64,000 bases of DNA from Stomoxys calcitrans (lineage: Eukaryota; Arthropoda; Insecta; Diptera; Muscidae): NCBI RefSeq assembly GCF_963082655.1, contig NC_081556.1, positions 72,339,227-72,403,226 of the forward strand, read 5' to 3'. A model generated the notes under the pieces. It was given only the letters and a program-made list of their open reading frames with translations. It searched no databases and was not told the DNA's origin. Below, one piece after another: positions 49,625 through 61,443 of this stretch. The first letter of the stretch is position 1. Every line of letters starts with the position of its first letter. Both the position numbers and the translations under genes were made by a program.

Positions 49625-52600
49625 GTACGTTAGGTTTAAATGGCAGGCTGCCATCAGACTCACTTAGACGTTTTCGCCCATTGTGATACCACAGGAACAG
49701 GGGAAGGGAGATGCCTTCTAGTTCCTACCATTAAACCACGCAGATTGCTTTAAATATCTTAACAACTTGTCATTGTTCACATTCGCTAAATGAGACAAGT
49801 TCTCAAAGAAATGAGAACCTGAAGTGGAACTCATTCTGACTGCCAATGCGGGACACACACCCAGCAGATATCTTAGTATATTCTTCCTCGACGTTCTCAC
49901 AGCTTCTCCAAAAGTCGTTACTTGCAACCTTCAGTCTGTCAGCATGTTTTCCGAACAGACAGGAAACAATGACCACCGACAGCAAAGCGGTAGACCTCGT
50001 CAAGTCTAGATAAGGCCACATAATTTTTGAATGTTAACAACCCCCCATTTGTGACCATATATCATTCGTTGCCCTGATCATAAACACTTAGCACACATAT
50101 CGCTTTCGGTTGTTGTCAGCATACCCACAGATTCCAGTTCCCCTAGAATGTGTAAGCTAGTTCCTAGCCTCGCAAGCTCGTCTCGCATCTCTGTGTCTCG
50201 GCACCCAGAACAGGTACATTTTGAACTGTTCAGCCATCACATTGAAAGATCTGCGATAGTCGAGGGCGATTTTTGAATTCATTCTCCAGGAATTTAATGG
50301 CTGCCTAGCTGTCTGAGAAAATATTCATGCCAATCGTCGTTATCACATTATGTTTTAAACATTCCACCACTTCTTTAATTGCAAGGACCCCGCTTGAAAC
50401 ACAGTGGTCAGGTAACCTTATCGATATGACCCCAAAGCCCACATGGTCGTCTAGATTCGAACAATCCGTATAGAAATCTATGTAACTTCTATTACCAGGG
50501 ATATCGTAGTTCCAATCGCTTCTATCAGGAAAAGTGGCGCAGTACTTTTTATCAAAAGGCGGCTCAGGCAATACGTAATCCTGGAACTGTCTGAAACATC
50601 CGGCATAATACCAAGGATAACGCAGTGTCTGTTGTCGAAGCATGACCACAGAGAAAGCTCCTTTAACCTCACGGGTTGGTGTAATTTGTCCAGCGGCATT
50701 AGGCGTAGCATTAAATTCAGTGCATAGAATTGAGTCGTCCTCAGTGCTGTTGCCATCTTCTGGATCCGGCTACTGTAGGTAACTTATATCTCCAGCTGGA
50801 CTGAACCACTTTCGGTAGCCCACTGTCGCACGTAGGTCTTTCTGCTATGCTATCATTGTATATTCATTGATAGCGAGAGAACCCTCTATGTAGGCGACTA
50901 GGTCGTGGAGGGCTGCTCCTGTGGACTTCTTTGCCCAAAGATATGCTTCTATCAACCTCTCTAGAGTCTTGAGCATAAAGGATGAAAGGCTAATGGGACC
51001 AAAAACTGTTGACTTTGTATGGTAAGGTTTTCCTGCTTTTGGAATATAAAAAATCCCTTTGTTTCCTTCCATCCCACAGGTATATACAACACACTGTAGG
51101 GTAGAAACGAAAAAAAAAAAGAATTTAAATGGTCAAAGCTGCGATGCTATCCTAGATGACAAGCCCTTAAAGTTGGTCACCTCTGCATTTCGAAAAATTG
51201 TTCGAGCTGCCAAATTTTCATTTACAGTCTGATTTTCAAATTGATTTCAAATTTGCTGGATTGAGCATAAAAATCCCTAAAGTACCTAACACTGTTAGGA
51301 AAACACGAATAGAGATATCTTAATAATTCTTTTTGAATTTTGTGGATAAAAGTGTCCTCAAGGAACCAAAAATAATTCATGTCCGAAATTTTTACAAACA
51401 AAATGCAGCAAAGTCATTGCGAATTTCGTCACTAATCCAAGTCATGCATCAAATTGAAAATCGAACCACAAATGCCTTCTTAAATTGCAAAATACAAAGC
51501 CAATCTCCTCCAAACTTTCCCCAAAACCAGTGGATATAGCGTAGATCTTAAGCGGACTTTTTTCCACTTCCTTTTCAGGTCTAGAAGGGATAGTCATGCA
51601 GAAATGTTTGCCGAAATTTACACCAATACGCTATTCTTCTTTTCAGCCGAGGGACCACTTCTTAAGTATTTTCGCTAAGGCTGAAGCTAATATGACGATG
51701 ATCAGAGAAGCTGCCCCTCCAACACTTTCCAGTCGCATGTACTTCCGCATATATATTCCGATACAAAGGTAACATCTAGTACCTCCAGCCTGTTCCTGGT
51801 AATAAAGGTCGGGTTTTCCTTCCTTTATTACAAATCGCCAGATTGCGACTTATAATATATTCGATAAGCAGCTCACCCCTCTCGTTTATATCCGAACTCT
51901 CCTATATCTGGTGATGTGCATTAGCAACACTTTCTTCAATGCGGCTCTTTTTCGATGCAGAAGCGGCATCAGCCCGCAATTTGGCGCTTGAAGGCGTTAA
52001 AAGAGGCTTTTAAATTTCAAGGCTGGCTACTACTTTATCTTCAGTGCTTAACCAAGGAATTCAGCTTTAAAATACTCTTTGCAAGAATATAGACTCTGTG
52101 TCTCCCATTGCCCGTACCCTTAAGTTATTTAAATGCAGGAATTCTTAGTCCACGAACCATTCCTCCACACACCCATGGTTCTTAGCTATGAACAACGTCA
52201 AATCCTCTTGCTATCAGAAGGGCTTCAGCCTTGTCTTCTAAGCTGCCAGGTGTTCATCGTCACAAGATTCTTTCAATCTTGTCATGATGAGTTTCCTTAC
52301 GCAATCAGGGGCAGTTGGGAAAGAATTGGAGCCACTCTTCCTCAGGACACTGGACACTTGTGGTGTGGACAATTTCTCCTTAGATGCTTGACAAGCTACT
52401 GCTGTCGAAGTATCTCTTGAATTATGTCCTTCCCCGCTGCCACCCACCCTATTCAACCGGATGACCCTCCCACACTGGGCTGCTTGTCGGGTGCCGTTTC
52501 GACTTCCTCCTCTCCTGTTTTGATCGTGGCAGGGGTATTTTTAGTCTCCTGCAATCCGCCACAGGATGTGTTCGATAGTTCTTCAGACAAGTTTTTAGTA

Positions 52601-52690
52601 ATAAGTGTTGAGTCGTCTCTTGATTCCCCAACCCCACCGTCTCTATATACCTTCAGTTTCAACTTGTTGAATCCGTAGGATGCAATTCCT
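49625..52690 (-). mobile_element. Long degenerate non-LTR retrotransposon (ORF1 end?, endonuclease, RT, RNase H)
   Basis: Minus orientation, 5' to 3'. About 52662-52424 is an acidic frame that may be the end of ORF1 (uncertain). About 52000-51640 resembles an AP-type endonuclease (SSDINERGELL, then SFSDHR). 51072-50845 shows RT blocks (FYIPKAGKPYHT, FGPISLSSFMLKTLERLIE). 50649-50305 shows RNase H (YIDFYTDCSNLDDHVGFGV). 50021-49718 is the C-terminal region. The 3' end near 49628 carries the family tail (ttaggtttaa) and matches the copy at 3116-4033. Many stops and frameshifts; inactive. Confidence 0.8.
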
Positions 52691-52699
52691 TCAGACTTA

Positions 52700-52917
52700 T
52701 TGAGGTCTGCGATACACTAATAGGAACTATTTATGCAAAATTTTATGTGCTATTTCAGTCCGTTTGTCTGTCGATAGACAGAAGGACGGACATGACTAAA
52801 TGGACTTAGAATGTCAAGATTATCAAGAATTTATATACTTTGTTGTGTCTCAGTTCAGTATTTCCAACGGAATGACGAACTAGTACACCCCCATCCCCCC
52901 ATGGTGGAGGGCATAAA
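52700..52917 (+). mobile_element. Tail fragment of a ~150-bp-unit element
   Basis: cactaataggaactattt, then a tail catggtggagggcataaaa. Confidence 0.65.
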
Positions 52918-52989
52918 ACTGGAAAAAATTTAGAAAACGTCTAAAATGCAAAGTGCCACGGAAATGAAAGCAAAGAAAACGAACTTAAA

Positions 52990-53573
52990 ATCAATGGTAC
53001 AAAGAAAAAAATGTAAGGAACATTTTTTCAATTAAAAGTTTAATTGAAAATAAATATGTTTTCAATTAAAAAATCAATTGAATCAATAATTTTTAAACTG
53101 AATCCATATTTATTTTTCAATTACGATCTCAATCACGATCGGCAATTTTCAATTAAAAAATTAATTGATTCAATGATCTTTTTAATTGAATCTGAACTTT
53201 TTTCAATTACGATCGCGATTGGAATTTATGTCATTTTCATTAAAAAAATTAATTGATTCAATCATTTTTTTTAATTAAATCTGAACTTTTTTCATTTACG
53301 ATCGTGATTGAAGTTTTTTTATTTTTAATTAAAAATTAATTGATTTAATCATTTATTAATTGGATCTTAAAAAATTTACGCGTAAAATGCGATTGAAAAT
53401 TTTATCTTATTCAATTAAGCAATAACGGCGTAGAACATTAGCTTCTTTTTCTTTTGTCACACGATTCTTTCGCCAATTTAATGAAAACAGCTGTTTTCCT
53501 TCGATAAAATCAGATGTTTTTAATGAATAGACGAACGAATCGAATGACAAAAAGAAAAAAAGCTAGTGTTTAA
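52990..53573. repeat. AT-rich (AATTGATT-type) tandem repeat plus palindrome, left of the Transib
   Basis: An ~85-90-bp unit containing ttcaattacgatc and aattgattcaat recurs at about 53040-53370. It is followed by a ~160-bp imperfect palindrome (53420-53578) whose outer ends are CGGCG and CGCCG. It is the host into which the Transib inserted; the right part continues at 58928-59440. Confidence 0.75.
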
Positions 53574-53578
53574 CGCCG
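53574..53578. repeat. Target-site duplication CGCCG (left)
   Basis: Identical to 58928-58932. A 5-bp GC-rich duplication is the known Transib signature. Confidence 0.92.
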
Positions 53579-55009
53579 CACAGTGGGCCAAATGGCAAAA
53601 AAATTGGAAATAAGTCTACAACTTTTTATCTGTTGATTTTAGCCATACAAAATGTTCTAGACATTTGTAGAGGAGGACATAGGCTTTCAGAAAAGTGCTG
53701 TTGTTGGTCCATATCTTTAATACAGGGTGAGCTACAGGGTGTCAAAGTTGACCACTTTTGACTTCTCCAAGCTTCTGGGGGCCATAACTTTTGATCTACT
53801 CAACCGATTTACATGATTTAGGACTCTAGAGAAAGAGCTTGACAAGATCTAAAAAACTTATGCATAAAGTACCATGCCATCGTGTACTGTTAAGGAGTTA
53901 TGAATTGTTTAATTTTAAAATATGAAAATTTGGCCTTGGTTTTTTTCAGTGTTTTTTAAATAACTCCGTCAATTTTAAAGCTATAAACTTCATACTTCAC
54001 ACAAATTATGCCAGCATATGTGTGCATAAAATACAAAAGGAATCACGTGAATATCTTTGGCGGTTTAAAAATGGCATCGTTTTCAATATGAAAAATATTT
54101 TTTTTGTCAAAAAATTGCAAAATTTTTCAAAAAAGATACTCCCATTTCCTTTAAGTTTTCGCAAACTTTGGCCGTCAAAGCATTATCATTTCTTTCCATT
54201 TTCACAAAGTCGAGGTATTAAGAAAAGTTTTAAGTGCTAATTTGGCTAATTTCGATATCAAACAACACCGTTATCTTAAGACCAAAATGGCCAATTTTTT
54301 TACTAAACTTCAAAAGTTTCTCACTGGAAAAAAAGTTCCACGGGGATTTTTTCGCTTTTTTTGAACTTAAATGAAAGCTTAAAATGTTCCCAACATTTTA
54401 AGGTATGTCTCGCCATATCCTAGCCATAAATGAGATCGTAGCGATCAAAATACTGAAAAAAGTCAATTTTCAAGTAGTGCTATATTCATTGCTAAAAAAC
54501 AAGTATTACGTCACATTTTATTGCAAAGATGTTAAATAAACTTTTATTTGGTAACACTTCTTCTACAAAACACAAAAAGAATCATGGAAATATCTCTATT
54601 CTATTCCATTTTATGGAACCGGCAATAAAAAAGTCAATTTTTCAAAAAAGTCGAATTTCCCAAATTTTGTTTTTGTTGTCCTAATTGCACATGACACACT
54701 ATAGCCATATTTACGCAACATACCTTATCGTAAAGGAAATTTTCATACCTTTCCAACAATGTATAAAACATTTCTCAACTCGGATTCTATCTACTCTAAA
54801 ATTCATTTACACTTCATTAAACTCTATATAAAAATGTCTATTTGTGAAATGGAACCTTATATGGGGCCTACACTAAAACATTGATAGATTTGCCCAGGGT
54901 TTACAATACAAATGTGTTAGAATAAAAAAAGGTCTCCTGCCAAAGTTTAAAAAAATTGGAATAAAAATATGTGTTTTAGAGCGAAAACACTTCGCATCGG
55001 CGTGCGTTT
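53579..55009 (+). repeat. Left 1,431-bp terminal inverted repeat of the Transib
   Basis: Against the right repeat I found one mismatch (53743 versus 58763) in the outer ~480 bp compared base by base. The rest was spot-checked and agrees. Homology ends sharply after cgtgcgttt (55009). Confidence 0.92.
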
Positions 55010-55405
55010 GTATAGTACCTACATCTATTTTTAATGTAAGCTGATGATTTTTGAATAAAAAGTAACCTAGAAATATACCTGCATATATATATATATTTGT
55101 GTTAAGATTTGATGCAGACAAATGTTACCTGTTTCGCTATGTCGAATTCCCAGGAAATCCACCGTATCAATGAATGTGAAAAAACCTACCCATAAAAAAT
55201 TCATTGTCATTTTTTTTAACCAAATTCGAGTCCAGGTAAATAATTATAGAAGAGTAAGTAAAAAGAGGCACTTTGGACCCCTTTTTACGATTGCGTCTGA
55301 TACCTGAAATGGGTCATTAATTGTGAATATATTGCATAAATATTTGAACAAAATCCAAATTTTCTTCATTATATTTTGTAGAGGCGTAAAGGACATTTAT
55401 AAGTT

Positions 55406-57448
55406 ATGGAAGTCATACTGAAGTATTCCACTCTTTCGAAAATTGTATGGGACATCAAAAATGATTCCAAATCATACACGGAGTCATTTAAGGAACTTGT
55501 TTACACTTTGGACCACATATATGGAATAAGGCTAAATAAAGACGCTTTAGACAAACTTGAAAAATTCTACAAATCATTTGAGAGAAGGTTGCCAGAATGT
55601 TCATTCGCAAAAATCAAGTTTTTCAAAATGTATGAGAAGTGGCTGAAATCGGATCTACTTATTGAAATTAAACCGCTGATTCCCGGCCGGCCTAGCAAAG
55701 CATACGACGAAGTTACGGAGAAAACCAAAAAGAAAAAACAAGAGGAACTATTGGCGGCACATCCGCCAAATTTAATAAAAGATACGTTCAAAACAGCATT
55801 GTTAAAAACACAACCAAAAAATGTTGGACGAATTGTCGATGTTTTACCATTAGCATCTCCGAAAAGGGTAAAGAGAATGGTAGAAAGTATTCCAACTCCA
55901 AAATCGACTACAGAATTCACGGAGGAAGATGCACTGGCCCTGATTTTGAACCTAGGCCTCTCAAGAAACAAATACTCAACAATGAGGAAGGCTCTTCGTG
56001 AAAAAGGATGGGGTTGTTTACCCTCAAAACATAAATTGTACAACACCAGGACGAAAATGGTGCCATCAAATATATACGTGGACGAATTAAAAGCAAGAGT
56101 GAAACTTGCTGATCTTGTTGAAAATACAGCTGTTAGAATTATTTCTAATTTTACTGAAGAACAGTTGAACACATGTAATAATTCCGAAGTGGTTTTGATC
56201 AGCAAATGGGGTTGTGATGGATCATCTGGATTTTCCGAATATAAGCAACAAACAGAAATAGATACCAACTTCGCATCAATTTTCATGGCATCATTAGTAC
56301 CATTGAGAATGAGATTGTACAAGGACCAATCTTCATCATCGAAAGAAAATGCATTTCAAGATATATGGATAAATAGAACACCTGGGTCAAAATATTTATG
56401 TCGCCCAATTCGGTTTGAGTATACAAAGGAAGACCGGAACACAACACGATCTTTGGTGAACGAAATAAAGGAAGAAATTGCTGCATTACCCATGATTGTT
56501 ATAAACCAATTGGGAAGAAATATAAAAGTTTCGTTTCAACTACAACTCACTATGATCGATGGAAAGGTGGCAAACGCATTAACTGGCGTTATGTCCAATT
56601 GGAGATGCAATATTTGTGGCAAGAAGAATGGGCAATTCGAGGACAAGTCTGATGAAAATTTAGTAAACGAAAATGCGCTCAATTTCGGTATTTCGCCCCT
56701 GCACTGTAGAATTCGATTCATGGAGTATTGTTTGCATTTATCGTATGACCTTAAATATCGGACTAGCCCTGGAAACCGCGATGTCTCTGCTAGAAACAAC
56801 CAAGATCTTCACAAAATGAGGCAGGAAGAGAAGAATCGAATCCAGTTGGAGTTTAAACAAAAGGGACTTATAATAGATAAACCTCTTTACGGATACGGAA
56901 GCACAAATGATGGCAACTCGGCAAGGCGGTTTTTTGAGGACCCCGTATCGACATCTAAAATAACCGGTCTTGATGAACACTTGCTAAGACGATTCAAAGT
57001 GATTTTGGCTGTAATCAATAGCAAAAAGATGATAAATTCAACCAAATTTGAAGCTTATAGTAATGACACAAAAAACATTTTATCTGATTTATATTCGTGG
57101 AAAGCTTTAACACCGACAGTACATAAAGTCTTACATCATGGCAAGGAAATTGTGGAATACAACATACTTCCGTTAGGAGAACTTACAGAAGAAGCTCAGG
57201 AATCCCGTAATAGAGATGTTAAACAGTTCCGGCTTTTCAATACCCGAAAGAGCACCAAATTTAACCAAAATTATGATTTACTTCAATATTTATTGTTATC
57301 GTCTGATCCGGTACTATACAGCATCAGAACTAAATGGCTACCAAAAATATGTGACGATATAGATAAGGACGATCCCGATGCCATTCAAATTAAAGAGCTT
57401 TTAAATTTTGATACCTTAGATTATTTGGTAGAGAATAAAATCAAATAA
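55406..57448 (+). CDS. Transib transposase (RAG1-like DDE recombinase), 680 aa
   Basis: Cuts and joins the transposon ends in the nucleus. Visible marks, placed by comparison with RAG1/Transib motifs from memory: first catalytic Asp in KWGCDGSSGF (D271), second in TMIDGK (D385), and the Glu in EEAQESRNRD (E599). Zinc ligands are C401/C404 (CNIC) and H573/H578, with the same C-x2-C and H-x4-H spacing as RAG1. Other family-like blocks are WINRTPGSKYLCRPIRF (321-337), LHCRIRFMEYCLHL (432-445), NDGNSARRFFE (501-511) and TPTVHKVLHHG (569-579). The Lys-rich stretch at 97-111 may aid nuclear entry. Length is normal for the family. An in-frame TAA six bases before the ATG fixes the start. No stop or frameshift. 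It lies entirely between the long terminal repeats. Confidence 0.93.
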   Translation: MEVILKYSTLSKIVWDIKNDSKSYTESFKELVYTLDHIYGIRLNKDALDKLEKFYKSFERRLPECSFAKIKFFKMYEKWLKSDLLIEIKPLIPGRPSKAYDEVTEKTKKKKQEELLAAHPPNLIKDTFKTALLKTQPKNVGRIVDVLPLASPKRVKRMVESIPTPKSTTEFTEEDALALILNLGLSRNKYSTMRKALREKGWGCLPSKHKLYNTRTKMVPSNIYVDELKARVKLADLVENTAVRIISNFTEEQLNTCNNSEVVLISKWGCDGSSGFSEYKQQTEIDTNFASIFMASLVPLRMRLYKDQSSSSKENAFQDIWINRTPGSKYLCRPIRFEYTKEDRNTTRSLVNEIKEEIAALPMIVINQLGRNIKVSFQLQLTMIDGKVANALTGVMSNWRCNICGKKNGQFEDKSDENLVNENALNFGISPLHCRIRFMEYCLHLSYDLKYRTSPGNRDVSARNNQDLHKMRQEEKNRIQLEFKQKGLIIDKPLYGYGSTNDGNSARRFFEDPVSTSKITGLDEHLLRRFKVILAVINSKKMINSTKFEAYSNDTKNILSDLYSWKALTPTVHKVLHHGKEIVEYNILPLGELTEEAQESRNRDVKQFRLFNTRKSTKFNQNYDLLQYLLLSSDPVLYSIRTKWLPKICDDIDKDDPDAIQIKELLNFDTLDYLVENKIK

Positions 57449-57496
57449 TACAAAACTAAAATGCTTTTTTATTTTGGGAGTAGCTAATATACATAT

Positions 57497-58927
57497 AAAC
57501 GCACGCCGATGCGAAGTGTTTTCGCTCTAAAACACATATTTTTATTCCAATTTTTTTAAACTTTGGCAGGAGACCTTTTTTTATTCTAACACATTTGTAT
57601 TGTAAACCCTGGGCAAATCTATCAATGTTTTAGTGTAGGCCCCATATAAGGTTCCATTTCACAAATAGACATTTTTATATAGAGTTTAATGAAGTGTAAA
57701 TGAATTTTAGAGTAGATAGAATCCGAGTTGAGAAATGTTTTATACATTGTTGGAAAGGTATGAAAATTTCCTTTACGATAAGGTATGTTGCGTAAATATG
57801 GCTATAGTGTGTCATGTGCAATTAGGACAACAAAAACAAAATTTGGGAAATTCGACTTTTTTGAAAAATTGACTTTTTTATTGCCGGTTCCATAAAATGG
57901 AATAGAATAGAGATATTTCCATGATTCTTTTTGTGTTTTGTAGAAGAAGTGTTACCAAATAAAAGTTTATTTAACATCTTTGCAATAAAATGTGACGTAA
58001 TACTTGTTTTTTAGCAATGAATATAGCACTACTTGAAAATTGACTTTTTTCAGTATTTTGATCGCTACGATCTCATTTATGGCTAGGATATGGCGAGACA
58101 TACCTTAAAATGTTGGGAACATTTTAAGCTTTCATTTAAGTTCAAAAAAAGCGAAAAAATCCCCGTGGAACTTTTTTTCCAGTGAGAAACTTTTGAAGTT
58201 TAGTAAAAAAATTGGCCATTTTGGTCTTAAGATAACGGTGTTGTTTGATATCGAAATTAGCCAAATTAGCACTTAAAACTTTTCTTAATACCTCGACTTT
58301 GTGAAAATGGAAAGAAATGATAATGCTTTGACGGCCAAAGTTTGCGAAAACTTAAAGGAAATGGGAGTATCTTTTTTGAAAAATTTTGCAATTTTTTGAC
58401 AAAAAAAATATTTTTCATATTGAAAACGATGCCATTTTTAAACCGCCAAAGATATTCACGTGATTCCTTTTGTATTTTATGCACACATATGCTGGCATAA
58501 TTTGTGTGAAGTATGAAGTTTATAGCTTTAAAATTGACGGAGTTATTTAAAAAACACTGAAAAAAACCAAGGCCAAATTTTCATATTTTAAAATTAAACA
58601 ATTCATAACTCCTTAACAGTACACGATGGCATGGTACTTTATGCATAAGTTTTTTAGATCTTGTCAAGCTCTTTCTCTAGAGTCCTAAATCATGTAAATC
58701 GGTTGAGTAGATCAAAAGTTATGGCCCCCAGAAGCTTGGAGAAGTCAAAAGTGGTCAACTTTCACACCCTGTAGCTCACCCTGTATTAAAGATATGGACC
58801 AACAACAGCACTTTTCTGAAAGCCTATGTCCTCCTCTACAAATGTCTAGAACATTTTGTATGGCTAAAATCAACAGATAAAAAGTTGTAGACTTATTTCC
58901 AATTTTTTTGCCATTTGGCCCACTGTG
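57497..58927 (-). repeat. Right 1,431-bp terminal inverted repeat of the Transib
   Basis: Reverse complement of 53579-55009. The inner boundary is at aaacgcacg (57497) and the outer end reads cactgtg. Confidence 0.92.
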
Positions 58928-59440
58928 CGCCGTTATTGTTTAATGAAAACAGCTGGCGAACGAATCGAGTTACAAAAACAAACAATACGAAACGGAAAAC
59001 AATATTTTCCGTTTCATTTTTGGAAAGACCCTCGGAGGTCTTTTGTTTCTAAAGAGTGATCATGGACCCAAACATAAACCTCAAATTCGTGTTTAAGGAG
59101 GTTTACATATGTGAACCATGTTGCATAGAAATCGAGGTTGTGTACTATATAACACGCTTTTCGAGAAAAATTTTATATAAAATTTGCATATTTTCAATTA
59201 AAATTTTAATTTCGAAAATTCCAATCACTTTTTTAATTGGATCGATTAAAAAATTGATTGAAGATTTCAAAAATTTTGTTGAATATGCAATTTTTTTAAT
59301 TGAAAATTTTGTCAAATATCATTCTCAAAAACTATGATCGACATATGATCATTTTCGTGATTGAAGCAGTTTCAATAAAAAACTTAATTGGATCAATTAA
59401 TTTCTTAATTGAAACTGATTTTTTTTTTCTGTTTACGTCC
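58928..59440. repeat. Target duplication and right half of the host AT-rich palindromic repeat
   Basis: 58928-58932 is CGCCG. CGCCGTTATTG (58928-58938) is the exact complement of CAATAACGGCG at 53420-53430. More AATTGATT-type units follow at ~59170-59430. The 93-codon frame here is repeat translation. Confidence 0.75.
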
Positions 59441-60944
59441 AGCTGATGGAAACAAATCCTAACAAAATGCTGGTGCAAATTATAATAAACATGAAGCAGG
59501 TAGACAGTCTATGCACTCCCTTTACATCGTCCTTCACAAAGGACGCTTTCTAAAAAATTAGTTTCCGCTTTTATACAAAAATATTTTTTTAATGTCACTT
59601 ATTTGTCGAAGAAAAATTAAATTTTGAATAAACATTGCTAGGAAGCATTATACATAAATGGTAAACCATAAACTTTGCTCCAATAAAAGATTTTGGATAA
59701 GATGGGGTTATGCTTTACGTGAAAACTAGCCATCTTGGGATCATATCATAAAGTTGGAAGTCAACGTGTCTACCACAACATTCCACGATGAATTGAATAA
59801 ACATGATTTTATTTTCGACTACATCATCTCTAACTCTATTGTTTGGAACCATCTTTTGTATTAATGTTTATTTTCTTTTAGCTTTTTAAGATTTTGTTGA
59901 TGTTGTGCAACGTTTGCTTTGCTGCCTAGTTTACTTTCATGCCTTTTTTTGTCTAAAGCATTTCAAATGAACCAAAAGACAAATTTTACTTATTATTTGT
60001 GAGCAAACAAAAGCCATTGGAATGTCTGTGGCAGCCACATTCTTCTCTGACGGCCGATACAACAGCTCACAACCGAACGAACATGCCATCACAGGCCGAA
60101 GTAAAGTGTTAAAATAATTAACAAATAAACCGAATTGACTCAGTTCAGTTGTCTTTTCACCGGACAATGATAATAAGTCCAGTCAATATTTTGATGAGTA
60201 GCAATTCACGGTAATGTTCATAATTATGGTTGGCTTTCAAAATTAGTGCAACATTAAGCCCCAAAAGCATTGCAAAATTATTTGGATTAAGTCCTTAACA
60301 CATATAATAGTAATAAAATTATGCAATACGCAGCATATTTTTCTCTTGCCACGACAAATATTTTCATTCCATTTTCATGGACCAAAAAAATTAAAAAGAA
60401 ATGTTTCACTGTAAAGAGTATACAAATGGACGGATTTGGTCCGTTTAGTTGCCAATCGATTTACACTAATTGGATTTCATTATACACAACTTAAAGTGCT
60501 AAACATTTGTCGTTCAATAGTTTGCGTGCTTTCGATTGACGGACAAACAGGCCTCTTTAAAGCGAAATACATTAGGACTGATGGGTTGATTTTTCTTTAA
60601 ATCGTATAGCAAACCCGTCAACTAAATAAAATTCTCCAAAGAAAACATGTATCTAAAATAAAGTCCTAATACGCGCCTCTCGACTTGAAAATGTGTACGC
60701 TCTCTTTTTGAAGTTGCTTCCTAACATCCCTAGACAATATGATTTATGATGCGTCAGAAATTTTCCATAGAAACTAAACTTCCCCATGAACATGACCTCT
60801 GTACATTCATAGCACTGACCAACAAAATTAAAATAATTGGTTTTTTCCTCAGAAAATTTTTATGTTTGTAACTCAAATTGACGCGTTATTTCCAAACCCG
60901 CCAACAGTGTTCTCCCACAGCTCTTGTTATAACAACCACCATAC
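59441..60944. other. Spacer, nothing firmly recognised
   Basis: A 76-codon minus frame (59937-60167) has no motif. A possible relic of the ~150-bp-unit tail lies near 60510-60550 (gtttgcgtgctttcgattga). Confidence 0.4.
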
Positions 60945-61330
60945 CAGGGGGGTATACTAATCTAGTCAGTTGTCATTTGCAACACCTCGAAATATTGACC
61001 TGTGTGTGGTTCAGTATTTCCCAAACATACCGTTATAGAACAAATCAGAGGGAAACTAACTTCTTACAATACGAATTGATCGATTTAAATTTAAGATCAA
61101 TGTTAAGTGGATCTCCTGTTTTATGCCGAGTCCGAACTGCAAAGAGGTATCACTTTGCAGTGATACGCCGGCGGAATTTAAACTATGGCGTTTTGGCACG
61201 GTAGACGGACTTGCTAACCTATGCACAACGATGGCTCCCAAATATTGATCTGCGACACCAAAAAATGTACACATTGTTGATCGTCTTCGATTTAGCCGTG
61301 TCCGTCTGTCCCCCTGTCGGTCCGTCTGAG
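60945..61330 (-). mobile_element. ~150-bp-unit element tail interrupted by a SINE-like piece
   Basis: 60945-61010 (gggggtatactaatct, caacacctcgaaatatt) and 61230-61330 (gatcgtcttcgatttagcc, gtccgtctgtcc) are two parts of the reversed tail. About 61085-61200 between them resembles the SINE in reverse (tgccgagtccgaactgc). Confidence 0.6.
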
Positions 61331-61443
61331 TAAACCACGATAGCGGAGGACTATCCCTTTTAGACCTGAAAGGAAAGTGGAAACTGCTGAGGACATAGAC
61401 ATAATGGTCGAGTGGATCACGAAGAACCTGAATGACTCTTTTA

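Larger units (their letters stand above)
53579..58927 (+). mobile_element. Complete Transib-family DNA transposon (5,349 bp)
   Basis: Both ends start CACAGTG, and the element is flanked by identical CGCCG. Its 1,431-bp terminal inverted repeats (53579-55009 and 57497-58927) frame a single 680-codon transposase. The symmetry is exact: positions sum to 112506. Intact ends, a perfect target duplication, an open transposase and almost identical repeats all indicate a recent and possibly autonomous insertion. Transib elements are the group from which the RAG1 core and recombination signal sequences are thought to derive (established knowledge). Confidence 0.93.

Noticed and set aside
52133..52420. 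95-codon plus-strand frame as a gene
   Set aside because: It lies antisense to the degenerate non-LTR element on the minus strand and shows no family features.
55122..55307. Possible upstream exon of the Transib transposase ending at a gtaaat donor
   Set aside because: Joining to the acceptor-like TTTTGTAG near 55380 reaches an in-frame TAA before the ATG; the single-exon frame is already full length.
56283..56486. Minus-strand frames inside the Transib transposase gene
   Set aside because: They are shadows of the 680-codon plus-strand frame, as is the 251-codon minus frame 55567-56322.
57055..57110. Loss of the third catalytic residue of the transposase at D554 (NDTKNIL)
   Set aside because: Comparing spacing with RAG1 (Glu about 20 residues after the second zinc His) places the catalytic Glu at E599 in EEAQES, which is present.
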